Positions 51,954 through 60,718 of a DNA stretch of 64,000 bases are shown piece after piece. Under the pieces are notes generated by a model. That model was not told where the DNA came from and searched no databases. It saw only the letters and a program-made list of their open reading frames with translations. Made by a program: the position numbers and the translations under genes. The DNA comes from Streptomyces glaucescens (GTDB lineage: Bacteria > Actinomycetota > Actinomycetes > Streptomycetales > Streptomycetaceae): contig NZ_CP009438.1 in NCBI RefSeq assembly GCF_000761215.1, positions 2,933,501 to 2,997,500 on the forward strand, read 5' to 3'. Position 1 is the stretch's first letter. Each line of letters opens with the position of its first letter.

Positions 51954-54935
51954 TCACCGGGCATCGATGATCGGCTGTCCTTCCCTGCTCCTGTCGACGG
52001 TGGTGAACCGGAGGACGCGGCTGTCCGAGCCCCGAGCGGCGGAAGGAGCCACGAAGGAGAACGCCATGACGATCTTGTCAGGAGCCATTCGACCGTCTTC
52101 CGCGATGTCGGTGCGATGCTTGGCTTCGATAACCGGGTAGACGACGATCACGCCTCTGCGAGGGACCACCAGGCTTTCGGTGGCGGGGTCGCCCGAGTCG
52201 GCCAGCGCTCCCGCGATGCGCAGCGGAACCGCGCGGTGTTTGGGTTCGCTGATCGCGCCGAAGAGAGGACCTCGACGGCGGTCACGGCCGAACCATGCAA
52301 ATGTCCGCTCACTGTGCCCGAGGGTCAATCGTTGACCGCGTTTGGTGTGCTGCGGTGCCACGATCAGCCAGTCGTCGAGGTCACAGGAAGAGGCTCCGCT
52401 GATCTCCTCCAGGTACGCCAGGTGGGGGGCGAACTGGGATGGCGCACCCCAACGCACCTCCCGAAAGAGGCACAAGGCGTCCTGCGCCGGCAGGCTGCCG
52501 ACCAGGGCGTCGAAGCGGTGTACACCGCCGTCACGGGTGGCGTCGCCCGTGAAGCGGTAGCCCAGAGACATGACCTCGGTGGACAGCGCGTCCAGCACTG
52601 GGAGCCACAGCCCGGTGTTGTGCCGCAGGTCCGCGGCCTTGGTCGGGTAGGCGGTTGGCTCCTGCCAGTGACCCGGCGACCGAAGTTCGACGAGCCGGGC
52701 GTTGTACATCTTGTTGGGGCTCGTCGGCTTCAGCCAGGGCAAATGCTGGGAGACGAGCGGCGGTACCTGAGCCGGGGTAACCTGCGGCCGCCCGTCGACC
52801 AACGTGGCGTACTGCCTCAACTCGGCACGGAAGTTCTCCTCGTCCAGGCAGATCGCCTCAAAAGCCGAATACAGGTCGATCTCTTTGGCTCCCATGGATT
52901 CGGATCGTCCGAGGAAGACGCGTACGAGGTCTCGGTAGCCCTCGCGAAAACCGAACCATCGCCCCATCTGCATCAGCGTGGAGGCATTGCCGGCACGGCG
53001 ACGGAAGTAGGAGACGGTGAGCCCTTCGACGGTGAAGCCCCGGGCCAGCTTCTGACCGCCGATGAGGATCTTCCAGATGGGACGCCGGTCGAAGTCGGCC
53101 TCGCCGGTTTCGATGTCTTTGTCGCCGTTGACGACGATGATCGGGTTGTCGTCGCCGCCGATTCGAGTGACGGCCGGGCCCACATGGCGCGCAAGGGCGT
53201 CGAACGAAGGTGGTACGGCAAGACCATCGGCGCGGGCAGCCGACACCGGAGCGATGTCCGTGTCGAACAGTTCTCGTAGCCGCTCACGACCGCTTGGGCC
53301 CATGTAGCCGGCGTTCCACCACATACGGGTGACCTTGCCCAATAGTTCCCGGTGGACCTCGGTGCGCACGGACTCGTGAATCAACATGGTGTGGTGCTGG
53401 AAGTACCGCTCGCCGTAACCTCCTTCGGCCTCCCGGTACAGCTTCATCGCCGCCGTCAGAACGAACATGTCCATGGCCTGCTGCAGGCATACGTCGTCCC
53501 CAGCGTCCTCGTCGGCGGCAACAGTGATGTTGCGAACGTGGGCGAGTTCGTTGGAGTTCGCGAAGGTGCGTTCCTCGGGCGGAATCGCCGAGTCGAGGTC
53601 GTGGAAGTCACGTGCTCCCATGTACCCCTCCGGCCGGGGCAGAGAGACGATGAAGTCCTTCGGGAAGATGTCCTGGGCGTCGCTGGGGTCGATGAAGACG
53701 TTGGCGAACGGAGTGGCCGTGTACCCGACGTACTGGGCGCGCGGCAACATACGAAGCAGCTCCGAGATTTTCTGGTTGATCGCGGTCCGCTCGGCATCGG
53801 GCTTGGCGAGGTTGGTGGTGTTGACGGATGCTTCATCGGACTCGTCGTCGATGATCAGTACGGGAATCTCGGCCAAAGGCGTCTTGATCTTCCTCAGATC
53901 CTTCACCAGCTTGGTAAGGACGCTTTTGTTCTTCTTGACCACCATGAGGCGGGCCATCGATCGGTGCAGATTGCGCGCGTCATGGAGGGGAAGCGCCGGC
54001 TCCTGCTTCTCGAACTCAAGGGCAGTGATCCCTTGGAGCAGGCTCTTGTAGTCGTCGTCGCGCGTGGTGAGCCGTACGATGTCGAACCCTCCGCGTGTGG
54101 ACGGCAGGCTGCCGAACGACACGAATCGGCCCTGATTCCAAGCTGGGTCGTTGGCATAGTCGGACTCGTACTCGCTCGCTCCCCGCAGGATGTTCTCTCG
54201 ACCGACGAGTTCCATGTCGAGGCGTCGTTGGGTCTGGGCTCGGAGCATGTTGAGCGTGCCCCCGAGAACAATGACCAAGCGATAACCCGCATCGACGGCC
54301 TTGGCGATCACGCCGGTGAAATTGGCGGTCTTCCCCGACTGCACATACCCGACAACCAGTCCCTTCGACTGGTACGCCGCCGGATGGGTCGGGTCGGCGA
54401 GCCGCTCGACCACGGCATCTGTTGCCACATCGAGACCCGCGACAGCCTCCGCACCCCATCCCTTCCGCTCGAGGTGTGAACGGTACGACGGCCAGTACCA
54501 AGGTCGTCCTTGTTGTGACTGGGGGGTGTACCAGGGTGTGAACTCGTCCGTGATGACAACCGGCGCCTCCACTTTGGCGACGGGGACGAGACTGTCCAGC
54601 AGTTTGCGGGTTTCCTCAGAGATGCCGAGAAGTCCGTAGATGTCGGACCGGCGCGCCTCGGTGCGTTCCGGGCTTCTCGACCACGCCGGGTCAGTGGCGA
54701 AGTCCCAGTCCGTGAGTTTTCTCCGCCACACCTCGACCAACTGATCCGTGGAGAGGGCTCGTTCCAAAGCCCGACGCAAAGCGTCCTCGGTCGCGAATGC
54801 CTCGGCTTCGGGCCCAAGGTCCTCCGCCTGATAAGCGAGCGCGCGCACCAACTTCTTCGGACGACTGGTGTGCATGTCCGAGAGGGCGGCGTTGTGCAGT
54901 TGCAGGAGCAGGTCGTCGGTGGAGTGGCTGGTCAC
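51954..54935 (-). CDS. Z1-domain ATPase (SFII-like), defence-associated
   Basis: Protein of 993 residues with the Z1 architecture. Walker A is GYVQSGKTANF (196-206), then VVLGGTLNMLRAQTQRRLD, Walker B LIIDDESDEASVNTTN near 365, YVGYTATPFANVFIDPSD, and a C-terminal motor motif GGQKLARGFTVEGLTVSYFRRRAGNASTLMQMGRWFGFR. Z1 proteins are restriction-associated ATPases that act with MORC-like GHKL proteins, DUF4420 nucleases and Dcm methyltransferases. GTG 54935 follows GAGGAAG. The upstream gene ends 54 bp away. It is the probable motor or helicase of the complex. Confidence 0.93.
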   Translation of the reverse strand: MTSHSTDDLLLQLHNAALSDMHTSRPKKLVRALAYQAEDLGPEAEAFATEDALRRALERALSTDQLVEVWRRKLTDWDFATDPAWSRSPERTEARRSDIYGLLGISEETRKLLDSLVPVAKVEAPVVITDEFTPWYTPQSQQGRPWYWPSYRSHLERKGWGAEAVAGLDVATDAVVERLADPTHPAAYQSKGLVVGYVQSGKTANFTGVIAKAVDAGYRLVIVLGGTLNMLRAQTQRRLDMELVGRENILRGASEYESDYANDPAWNQGRFVSFGSLPSTRGGFDIVRLTTRDDDYKSLLQGITALEFEKQEPALPLHDARNLHRSMARLMVVKKNKSVLTKLVKDLRKIKTPLAEIPVLIIDDESDEASVNTTNLAKPDAERTAINQKISELLRMLPRAQYVGYTATPFANVFIDPSDAQDIFPKDFIVSLPRPEGYMGARDFHDLDSAIPPEERTFANSNELAHVRNITVAADEDAGDDVCLQQAMDMFVLTAAMKLYREAEGGYGERYFQHHTMLIHESVRTEVHRELLGKVTRMWWNAGYMGPSGRERLRELFDTDIAPVSAARADGLAVPPSFDALARHVGPAVTRIGGDDNPIIVVNGDKDIETGEADFDRRPIWKILIGGQKLARGFTVEGLTVSYFRRRAGNASTLMQMGRWFGFREGYRDLVRVFLGRSESMGAKEIDLYSAFEAICLDEENFRAELRQYATLVDGRPQVTPAQVPPLVSQHLPWLKPTSPNKMYNARLVELRSPGHWQEPTAYPTKAADLRHNTGLWLPVLDALSTEVMSLGYRFTGDATRDGGVHRFDALVGSLPAQDALCLFREVRWGAPSQFAPHLAYLEEISGASSCDLDDWLIVAPQHTKRGQRLTLGHSERTFAWFGRDRRRGPLFGAISEPKHRAVPLRIAGALADSGDPATESLVVPRRGVIVVYPVIEAKHRTDIAEDGRMAPDKIVMAFSFVAPSAARGSDSRVLRFTTVDRSREGQPIIDAR

Positions 54936-54989
54936 TTTTCTTCCTCGAGTCTCCGAATGGCTGCCGGACCACGCTGGACAACGAACGCG

Positions 54990-56009
54990 TCAGGGGAGCG
55001 AGAGGTCCGACAGGTCTATGCCCGGGTTCATGTCGCTGGGCGGGAGCCCGGTCACGTCGACCACGTACGTGACGTGGTCGATTCGCCCGTGCACGTTGTC
55101 GGGCATGTCGTCCGCCGTGAGACGAGGCATCTCTTCGGCTCGCAGTATCAAAGGGCTGTCACGAGGTGTCCAACGTTCGTCGTCAGGCAGTTCGGGCGCC
55201 CACCCCGAAGCTTTCAGTAGCCGGTCGAGGTGGCGCTGCAAAGTGACGTTCTCCGCCGCTGCGGCATCGCGAGTCGCTTTGACGGAGTCACTCAACGTGC
55301 GCCCACGGGAGCCGCCTCGGGTGAGACGGAGAGACGCGAACCACAGGGGACGACCGTTCGTCGCCGCAAGTTGCCCCACGCCGTGAACCGTGTGCCGGCG
55401 CAGTTCGGAGGCGGTCGTCTTGACCTCCAGGTCGGAATCACTCAGGGCGAAGTCGTGTTCCTCACCCATGGGTCCGACCCAGGCGTCGAGTGCCGCCTGC
55501 CAACCGGTCTCTCCGGCCAATCGCCAGAGGACGGCGAGTTCACCATGCAGACCGAGACGCCTCTCCATCGACATCCCACGAGGCCTGCCCAAGAGAGCGC
55601 TCCAGCCGTGGACGGTCTCCTCGAAGGCCTGCTCCAGGCTCTGTTCATCGGTCATCAAGCGATCGGCCACAGCCAACAACAGGTCGTGGAAATCCCGGAA
55701 TAGCTCTGGTTCACGCGTAGTGAAACGCGCCATTCGTCGTCCCGCTTGGGCTATCTGGTCTATGCGCACCGCAGGCAGCGGCGAGCGGGGAAGATGGTGA
55801 CGACCAGCGAGCTCGACGTGGAGTGCGATACCCCGTCCGCCGTCGGATATTTCGTACGAGACGAGGGGCTTGTCCACTGGCGAGAGTCGATAGCTCGCAC
55901 CGAGACCTCCGCCCAGGTAGTGCTCGACTGTCGTCCACGGGAGATCGATCGCACGGGTTCTCGAGGAATCGGCTGAAGACGCGTGAGTACTGTCGTCATG
56001 CAGTGGCAT
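54990..56009 (-). CDS. PD-(D/E)XK motif protein, DUF4420-like
   Basis: Predicted restriction-type nuclease subunit of 339 residues. The nuclease core is visible: Glu157 (LGLHGELAVLWRL), Asp186 (EEHDFAL) and E195-x-K197 (DLEVKTT). The N-terminal half (about 20-140) is a beta-rich substrate or DNA-binding region. This matches the DUF4420 family found between MORC-like ATPases and Z1 genes. Its ATG shares one base with the stop of the upstream GHKL gene. It is the likely DNA-cutting component. Confidence 0.88.
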   Translation of the reverse strand: MPLHDDSTHASSADSSRTRAIDLPWTTVEHYLGGGLGASYRLSPVDKPLVSYEISDGGRGIALHVELAGRHHLPRSPLPAVRIDQIAQAGRRMARFTTREPELFRDFHDLLLAVADRLMTDEQSLEQAFEETVHGWSALLGRPRGMSMERRLGLHGELAVLWRLAGETGWQAALDAWVGPMGEEHDFALSDSDLEVKTTASELRRHTVHGVGQLAATNGRPLWFASLRLTRGGSRGRTLSDSVKATRDAAAAENVTLQRHLDRLLKASGWAPELPDDERWTPRDSPLILRAEEMPRLTADDMPDNVHGRIDHVTYVVDVTGLPPSDMNPGIDLSDLSLP

Positions 56010-57538
56010 CAATCTGCCACCCGGTCCAACTCGGCCCGTGCCGCAGCGACCAAAACAGACTGCCACAGGTCGATGTTGTCCTTGAGTCGACTGCTCACAC
56101 GTTCTCGTTGGAAGGCATCCTGCATGAGGAGGTACATGAGCGACTTGACCATCGGCGCATCATTGAGGGATCCGGCCCGCCCTCCCAGCAAGGCGGCGCG
56201 ATAGTGCTGGTTGAGCGAGACCATCCGGCCACCCTGATCAATCTCGAAGAACCTGTCGTTGGGCAACCTCTGCCAGCGGAATTGCAAAGCGTCCTCGCCC
56301 GCCAGCACCGGCAGTTCCTCCTCGATCGCTTGCCGAACCTGGGGATCGATGCCGCGCCCGGGTGGAACTACGGCCTTGCGAGCGACACCATTTCTTTTGC
56401 GAGCCTCGCGGTAGACGCGTTCGGCATCCGAAAGGTATTGAGTGAAGGTGCGCCCCAGGCTGTCCTTGGCAACTTCCAAGGAGGCAACGAACGCTGGTGA
56501 CGCTTGCACTCCCTCCTTTTTCACAGACAGTCGAAACACGCGACCGTCCGGGTCCTCTGGCAGATCCACGGCCACGCGAGCCAGCGCCAAATGCTGTTCG
56601 GGCTGACGAAAGTTGTTCCAGCCGCCTGCCTGCACCAACCGATCATTGCGGTAGAAGTAGAAGCCTTCGCGCTCCACCACCGCGCCGAAGGCCTTGTATT
56701 CATCCAGCGAGGACCGCGGGGGCCAGATATGAGCAGTAAGCGACAACGACCCGAACGAGGGAACCTCCGCGGTGAAGTTGCCTGGGTAAGCCGGGTCGCC
56801 GGAGACCGGGTAAGCGAACGGATCAAGTGCCTCTACCCCGTAGTTCGCGTACTCGACCCCTGTACGGACATCCTGGATCGAGATAGTGATGTGAAAGTCG
56901 TCCCTGGCGAGGAATCGGTGCAGGTGGAGGCCCAGATGCAAACCCAGCTTGTTGACTGTCCGATGCAGGTAGCGGTCGGTTTGCCCGCCTCCAGCGTTTT
57001 GAGGGAAGTCTTTCACATCGTCCCAGCGAACGATGGTTCCCTGGAAGGCGATCGGACGTCCCTGATAGAAGTCGATGAAGTCTTGGGCGTAATTCGGGTC
57101 GATGATGTCGCATTCGAAGCCGTGCTTGGCACGTTCCATGAGCCAACGACGCCCCACGGGCCGCGTCCGCTTGGTGCGACTCACGACGGTGACGGAATTC
57201 GCGTGGCTGAGCGACGCAGACTTCAGCCCGGTACCGAACATGCCGAGCGACTTCCGGTCGTAGCCGCGACGCGCACCGACTGTCATGGCAACGTCAAGCG
57301 CCTCCTCGTCCATGCCCCTTCCGTCGTCGACGATGACCAGGCTGACAAGTTGATCACCGTCACGGAGAAAGTGGATGACGACGTTCCGAGCCCCGGCGTC
57401 GATGGAGTTGTCCACCAGGTCGGCTATGGCCACTTCGAAGCCATAGCCCTGACTGCTGAGGGCCTCCATGTAACGCGCATCGGGAGGCAGGTGCCTGCTG
57501 CCCGCTGTCGGGACCTCGAACTGCCACTCGCTGACCAT
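56009..57538 (-). CDS. MORC/MutL-like GHKL ATPase
   Basis: GHKL ATPase of 509 residues. N box IADLVDNSIDAGA (39-51, with Asp40 where MutL has Glu), G1 VIVDDGRGMDEEA (69-80), G2 GMFGTGLKSASLS (about 99-111), then an S5-like domain and a helical C-terminal part (KDSLGRTFTQYLSDAERVYREARKR). This is the bacterial MORC-like group linked to restriction systems. ATP-driven dimer closure may load or signal to the nuclease and Z1 motor. It is first in the minus-strand operon. The 298 bp upstream hold a relatively AT-rich patch (57575-57600) suited to a promoter. Confidence 0.92.
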   Translation of the reverse strand: MVSEWQFEVPTAGSRHLPPDARYMEALSSQGYGFEVAIADLVDNSIDAGARNVVIHFLRDGDQLVSLVIVDDGRGMDEEALDVAMTVGARRGYDRKSLGMFGTGLKSASLSHANSVTVVSRTKRTRPVGRRWLMERAKHGFECDIIDPNYAQDFIDFYQGRPIAFQGTIVRWDDVKDFPQNAGGGQTDRYLHRTVNKLGLHLGLHLHRFLARDDFHITISIQDVRTGVEYANYGVEALDPFAYPVSGDPAYPGNFTAEVPSFGSLSLTAHIWPPRSSLDEYKAFGAVVEREGFYFYRNDRLVQAGGWNNFRQPEQHLALARVAVDLPEDPDGRVFRLSVKKEGVQASPAFVASLEVAKDSLGRTFTQYLSDAERVYREARKRNGVARKAVVPPGRGIDPQVRQAIEEELPVLAGEDALQFRWQRLPNDRFFEIDQGGRMVSLNQHYRAALLGGRAGSLNDAPMVKSLMYLLMQDAFQRERVSSRLKDNIDLWQSVLVAAARAELDRVAD

Positions 57539-57836
57539 GACCTGCCTTGTTGGGTGTGGACCCGTTCCGGGACGAATTCAACATCATCATGATGCGACGC
57601 CGGAATGACGGTAGTCGACCCTTGGGAGTCCGGATCGCACTCGTCGACCACTCGCCGATGTCGACCCGCGCCCAAGGACACGTCTTCAGTGCAGGTCGTG
57701 CGTCTCCTGCAGGATTCATGTCCTGTGAGGTCGCCCCTCGTCGCGGTCTCAGCGGCCCTGCAGGGTGAGTTCGCCTGGCGCGAATGACCGGGGGCGCCCG
57801 GTGTTGAGTGCACGCGATCCCGTACAGGGGACGCGG
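57539..57836. other. Right edge of the defence island, noncoding
   Basis: A 298-bp gap between the MORC-like gene start and the alpha/beta hydrolase stop, both on the minus strand. It contains GAATTCAACATCATCATGAT (57581-57600), unusually AT-rich here, where the island promoter probably lies. No integrase, tRNA or attachment-site repeat is visible. Confidence 0.55.
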
Positions 57837-58631
57837 TTACTTGACGTCCAAGAACCCACTGATCACCTCGTACAACCCCTCCGGCTGATCCAAGTGGACA
57901 TCGTGACCGGCGTTCGGGATGACCGCGGTGTGGGTGGTGGGGCGGTGGGTCCGCATCTGCTCGAACTCGGTGTCCGGGATGGTGCCGTGTGCGCCGCATA
58001 CCGCCAGGGTCGGGCAGGTGATCCGGGACCATTGCGCCCAGTAGGAGTGCGTCGCCAGTTCGGCGACCGCCGCTGTCATGCGGTCCGCGTCGAAGCGGGG
58101 GTGCCAGCCGTCCTCCCGTTGCTCCAGGCCCCTCGCCCACGCCTCGTGGCCCAGGAAGGACTCGGCGGAGGACAGGGACGCGAACGGGAGGGGCCAGGAA
58201 CGGAGCCAGGTGGAGAGCTCCGCCGGGAGGCCGGGGTTCGGGCCGCCGGGGCCCGCTTCGATGAGGACGAGGGAGGCGACCAGGCCGGGGTGGGACGCCG
58301 CGGTGAGGAAGGCCGTGTGGCCGCCGAGGGACTGGCCGATGAGGGTCGCGGGGGCCAGTCCGAGTGCCGTGATCAGGGTGGCGGCGTCCGCGACGCAGGC
58401 CGCCCGGGTCATCGTCGGCGGGCGGCGGGTGCTGGCGCCGTGGCCCCTCGCGTCGTACTCGATCACCGTGTGGCCGTCGCGGAGGAGGGGTGCGCGCAGG
58501 GCGTCCCATTCGCCCATGTGGCCCGCGAGGCCGTGGAGGAGGAGAAGGGGCGGCCGGCCCGAGGGCGGTCCCGGCGGGGTGTGGACGCGGTAGGCGAGGT
58601 GTGTGCCGTCCGGCGTGGTCAGCGAGGGCAC
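57837..58631 (-). CDS. Alpha/beta hydrolase
   Basis: Serine hydrolase of 264 residues. It shows the oxyanion segment LLLLHGLAGHMGEWDALR, nucleophile elbow LIGQSLGGHTAF (Ser), ARGHGAS after strand beta-4, an acidic residue region LAVCGAHGTIPD and catalytic His in NAGHDVHLDQPEG. The substrate is unknown; the fold is shared by esterases, epoxide hydrolases and haloperoxidases. GTG 58631 is chosen because GGAGG precedes it. The frame upstream is Arg-rich and unlikely. It marks the return to high-GC core sequence right of the island. Confidence 0.92.
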   Translation of the reverse strand: MPSLTTPDGTHLAYRVHTPPGPPSGRPPLLLLHGLAGHMGEWDALRAPLLRDGHTVIEYDARGHGASTRRPPTMTRAACVADAATLITALGLAPATLIGQSLGGHTAFLTAASHPGLVASLVLIEAGPGGPNPGLPAELSTWLRSWPLPFASLSSAESFLGHEAWARGLEQREDGWHPRFDADRMTAAVAELATHSYWAQWSRITCPTLAVCGAHGTIPDTEFEQMRTHRPTTHTAVIPNAGHDVHLDQPEGLYEVISGFLDVK

Positions 58632-58735
58632 GTTCCGGCTCCTCCGGTCGGGGACATCGAGGCTGGTGCGATTCTGTTGCCGGAGATGTGCGGTGCGCCA
58701 CAGCCGGGCGGCGGGCGGGCTGCTGGACTCCGTGG

Positions 58736-59212
58736 ATGGTCTACATGAGCCTGCTGCTGCTCCTGGTCTGTGTCCTCGCCGTCTTCGGGTTCCTCGGGTA
58801 CGGCGGTCAGACCTTCGCCGGCGGGCTGCGGCGGCGGAGCGCACCCGAGGTGGTGCGCGGGGGTGCCGCGCTCGCCGCGGCGGTCGCGGCCGGGGCGTAC
58901 GGGTGGGGGCTGGTGGGAGTGGCCGGGGTCCTCGTGGAGGCGCGGGACGGGGGGACCGGGTCCGCGCCGGTGCACGCGTGTCGTACGCCCGGGGGACAGG
59001 CGGACGGCCAGGTCACCGGTGTCCGTGTCGACTGGCTGCCGCTCGGGGTCGTGTGCGAGACGGGCGACGGGGGGAGTCACGGCAGCGGTGCCGTGCCCGC
59101 CTGCGTCACTCCGCTCGTCCTCGCTTTCGGGCCGGCCGCCGCCGGGGGTGCCGTCTGCTCCGCGTACGCGGGGCAGGTGCGGGTCCGGCGGCGGCAGCGG
59201 AACGCCAGGTGA
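58736..59212 (+). CDS. Small membrane protein, unknown
   Basis: Protein of 158 residues with three hydrophobic segments: about 4-22 (SLLLLLVCVLAVFGFLGYGG), 40-65 (GGAALAAAVAAGAYGWGLVGVAGVL) and 122-142 (LVLAFGPAAAGGAVCSAYAG). An extracytoplasmic loop between the second and third contains three Cys and may be disulfide-bonded. No family is recognised. The start is ATG 58736 or ATG 58745; neither has a strong ribosome-binding site. Confidence 0.65.
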   Translation: MVYMSLLLLLVCVLAVFGFLGYGGQTFAGGLRRRSAPEVVRGGAALAAAVAAGAYGWGLVGVAGVLVEARDGGTGSAPVHACRTPGGQADGQVTGVRVDWLPLGVVCETGDGGSHGSGAVPACVTPLVLAFGPAAAGGAVCSAYAGQVRVRRRQRNAR

Positions 59213-59216
59213 CGGC

Positions 59217-59687
59217 TTACGCCGCCCGGGTCAGTTCCGGCAGGCCGAACAGCAGCGCGTAGCCCGGCGGCAGTTCGGCCAGGATGCGGTTCACCAGGTC
59301 CTTGCCGACCCGGGGCGGCAGGACGCTGAGGACGGAGCTGACGTCCCAGCGGGCCGTCGCGGGGGTCGCGCCCTCGATGCGGGCGGCCACCGAGTCCACG
59401 AACTCCGCGGCGGTCAGGGGACGGGTCGCCGGGATCTGGGAGGCGATCACCCTGGCCGCCTCCGCGGGCAGGGCCCGGGCCAGGTCCACTCGTTCCTCTC
59501 CGGTGACGTGGCCGCCGAGCGCGGAGAGCACGATGCGGGTGATGCGTTCCGCCTCGGCCCTCGTCGGGTACTGGCCCGCGTCCCGCACCGCGTCGATCAA
59601 CGCCGGCCAGCCGTCCGCGTCCACGCCCGCACCCGGGGTCGTGGCGGTGGCTCGGTCCTGTGTCGTCGTCACGGTCGTCACGGTCAT
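59217..59687 (-). CDS. DUF2267-domain protein
   Basis: Protein of 156 residues. A short Thr-rich N-terminus precedes a DUF2267-type helical domain: LIDAVRDAGQYPTRAEAERITRIVLSALGGHVTGEERVDLARALPAEAARVIASQIP and a second copy-like half ending LPPGYALLFGLPELTRAA. DUF2267 proteins often occur beside stress genes, and an Hsp20 gene lies directly upstream in the same direction (86 bp), suggesting one stress operon. ATG 59687 has AGGAGAAG upstream. Confidence 0.88.
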   Translation of the reverse strand: MTVTTVTTTQDRATATTPGAGVDADGWPALIDAVRDAGQYPTRAEAERITRIVLSALGGHVTGEERVDLARALPAEAARVIASQIPATRPLTAAEFVDSVAARIEGATPATARWDVSSVLSVLPPRVGKDLVNRILAELPPGYALLFGLPELTRAA

Positions 59688-59773
59688 CGTTTCCGCTTCT
59701 CCTCCCAGTCCGCTGTTCTTCGGTCCCCGGCGGTGCGCCGCCCGGCCGCCCGCCCGCTGAGCCGTTCGGCTGC

Positions 59774-60199
59774 TCAGCCGCTCAGCTGCTTCCTGCCGCC
59801 GTCGCCGCCCGTGATCTGGATGCGGCGTGGCTTGGCCGCCTCGGCCACCGGGATGCGCAAGGTCAGCACTCCGGTGTCGTACGAGGCGTCGATGCGTTCG
59901 GTGTCGAGGGTGTCGCCGAGGAAGAGCCGGCGGGTGAAGGTGCCCGTGGGACGTTCGGCGACGAGCACGTCGGCGTCCTCGGAGGCCGGGAAGCGGCGCT
60001 CGGCGCGGACGGTGAGGACGTTGCGCTCGACGTCCAGCTCGATCGCCTCGGGGTCGACACCGGGCAGGTCGAAGTGGACGACGAAGTCGTCCCCGGCCCG
60101 GTACGCGTCCAGCGGCATGGTGGCCGGCTGGGCGGAGTTGGTGAAGACCTGCTGCGCGAGGCGGTCGAGCTCGCGGAAGGGGTCCGTGCGCATGAGCAT
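59774..60199 (-). CDS. Hsp20-family small heat-shock protein
   Basis: Alpha-crystallin-type chaperone of 141 residues. The ACD (about 30-125) includes DDFVVHFDLPGVDPEAIELDVERNVLTVRAER, the GTFTRRLFLGDTLD loop and the conserved YDTGVLTLRIPVAE (the GVL motif). The short C-terminal extension has RRIQITGG. It resembles Streptomyces Hsp18. ATG 60199 follows AGGAG; GTG 60202 is an alternative. A strong promoter lies 58-86 bp upstream. It holds unfolded proteins under heat stress. Confidence 0.93.
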   Translation of the reverse strand: MLMRTDPFRELDRLAQQVFTNSAQPATMPLDAYRAGDDFVVHFDLPGVDPEAIELDVERNVLTVRAERRFPASEDADVLVAERPTGTFTRRLFLGDTLDTERIDASYDTGVLTLRIPVAEAAKPRRIQITGGDGGRKQLSG

Positions 60200-60256
60200 C
60201 ACAAGTCACTCCTCTCGGCAGGCGCTGTGTGTCGTCTGCGATGCCCTACGGCTTTT

Positions 60257-60285
60257 TATATAGCTCCGGAGAGGAAACTTGACAA
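60257..60285 (-). promoter_or_regulatory. Strong sigma-70-type promoter of the hsp20 gene
   Basis: On the minus strand TTGTCA (60280-60285) and TATATA (60257-60262) are separated by exactly 17 bases, and AAAAAG follows. TATATA is rare at this GC content. The -35 lies in the near-palindrome CTTGTCAAG, a possible repressor half-site, although no HspR (HAIR) or RheA box is recognisable. Confidence 0.8.
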
Positions 60286-60364
60286 GGGGCGGCTCAGGTT
60301 GTGGGCTCGGGTCCGGGTGGGGCCGGACCGGGCGGGGCCGGGGTGCCGCGCTAGGGTCGGGGGC

Positions 60365-60673
60365 ATGACACACATCCCCAGCTCCCTCCTCGCCGCGAGC
60401 GGTCTCGTCGGCGGCTACGGCGTCGCCCGCTGGACCGGGAAACGGCCGCTCGGCGGAGCCGTGCTGGCCGTCGCCGGTGCCGCGGCGGCCCGGCAGTGGC
60501 GGCAGCGGGCGGGCGGCCCGGCCGCTGGCGCCCTGACGGCCGCGTATGCCGCCGCCTTCGCCGGGTCCCACCCGCTGGCCAGGAAGGTGGGCGCCTGGCC
60601 CGCCGTGTTCTCAGTGGCCGGCGCCGTCGCCCTCGTCTCCTGGGCCGTCGCCGACCGGCGGACGACGCGCTGA
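60365..60673 (+). CDS. Small hydrophobic protein, unknown
   Basis: Protein of 102 residues with hydrophobic or Ala-rich helices at about 8-22, 28-43, 52-66 and 76-96 (VFSVAGAVALVSWAVADR). It is probably membrane-embedded and of a type common in Streptomyces, but I recognise no family. The ATG begins MTHIPSSLLAASGL. It is divergent from the hsp20 promoter and may share that intergenic region. Confidence 0.65.
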   Translation: MTHIPSSLLAASGLVGGYGVARWTGKRPLGGAVLAVAGAAAARQWRQRAGGPAAGALTAAYAAAFAGSHPLARKVGAWPAVFSVAGAVALVSWAVADRRTTR

Positions 60674-60718
60674 CGCAGCGTGTGACCCGGCGGTGACACC
60701 TGCTCCCGGACGGCTGCC

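Noticed and set aside
51832..51957. N-terminal extension of Dcm2 from GTG 51957
   Set aside because: The extra 42 residues are low-complexity Gly/Arg/Ser with no ribosome-binding site; ATG 51831 has GGAGGG. Kept as an alternative only because the GTG overlaps the Z1 stop.
44814..57836. Integrative element with attachment sites around the defence island
   Set aside because: No integrase, excisionase, tRNA target or matching direct repeats were found at the two edges, so only acquisition by recombination can be suggested.
60280..60288. HspR (HAIR) operator at the hsp20 promoter
   Set aside because: CTTGTCAAG lacks the CTTGAGT-N7-ACTCAAG structure; only a short near-palindrome is present.
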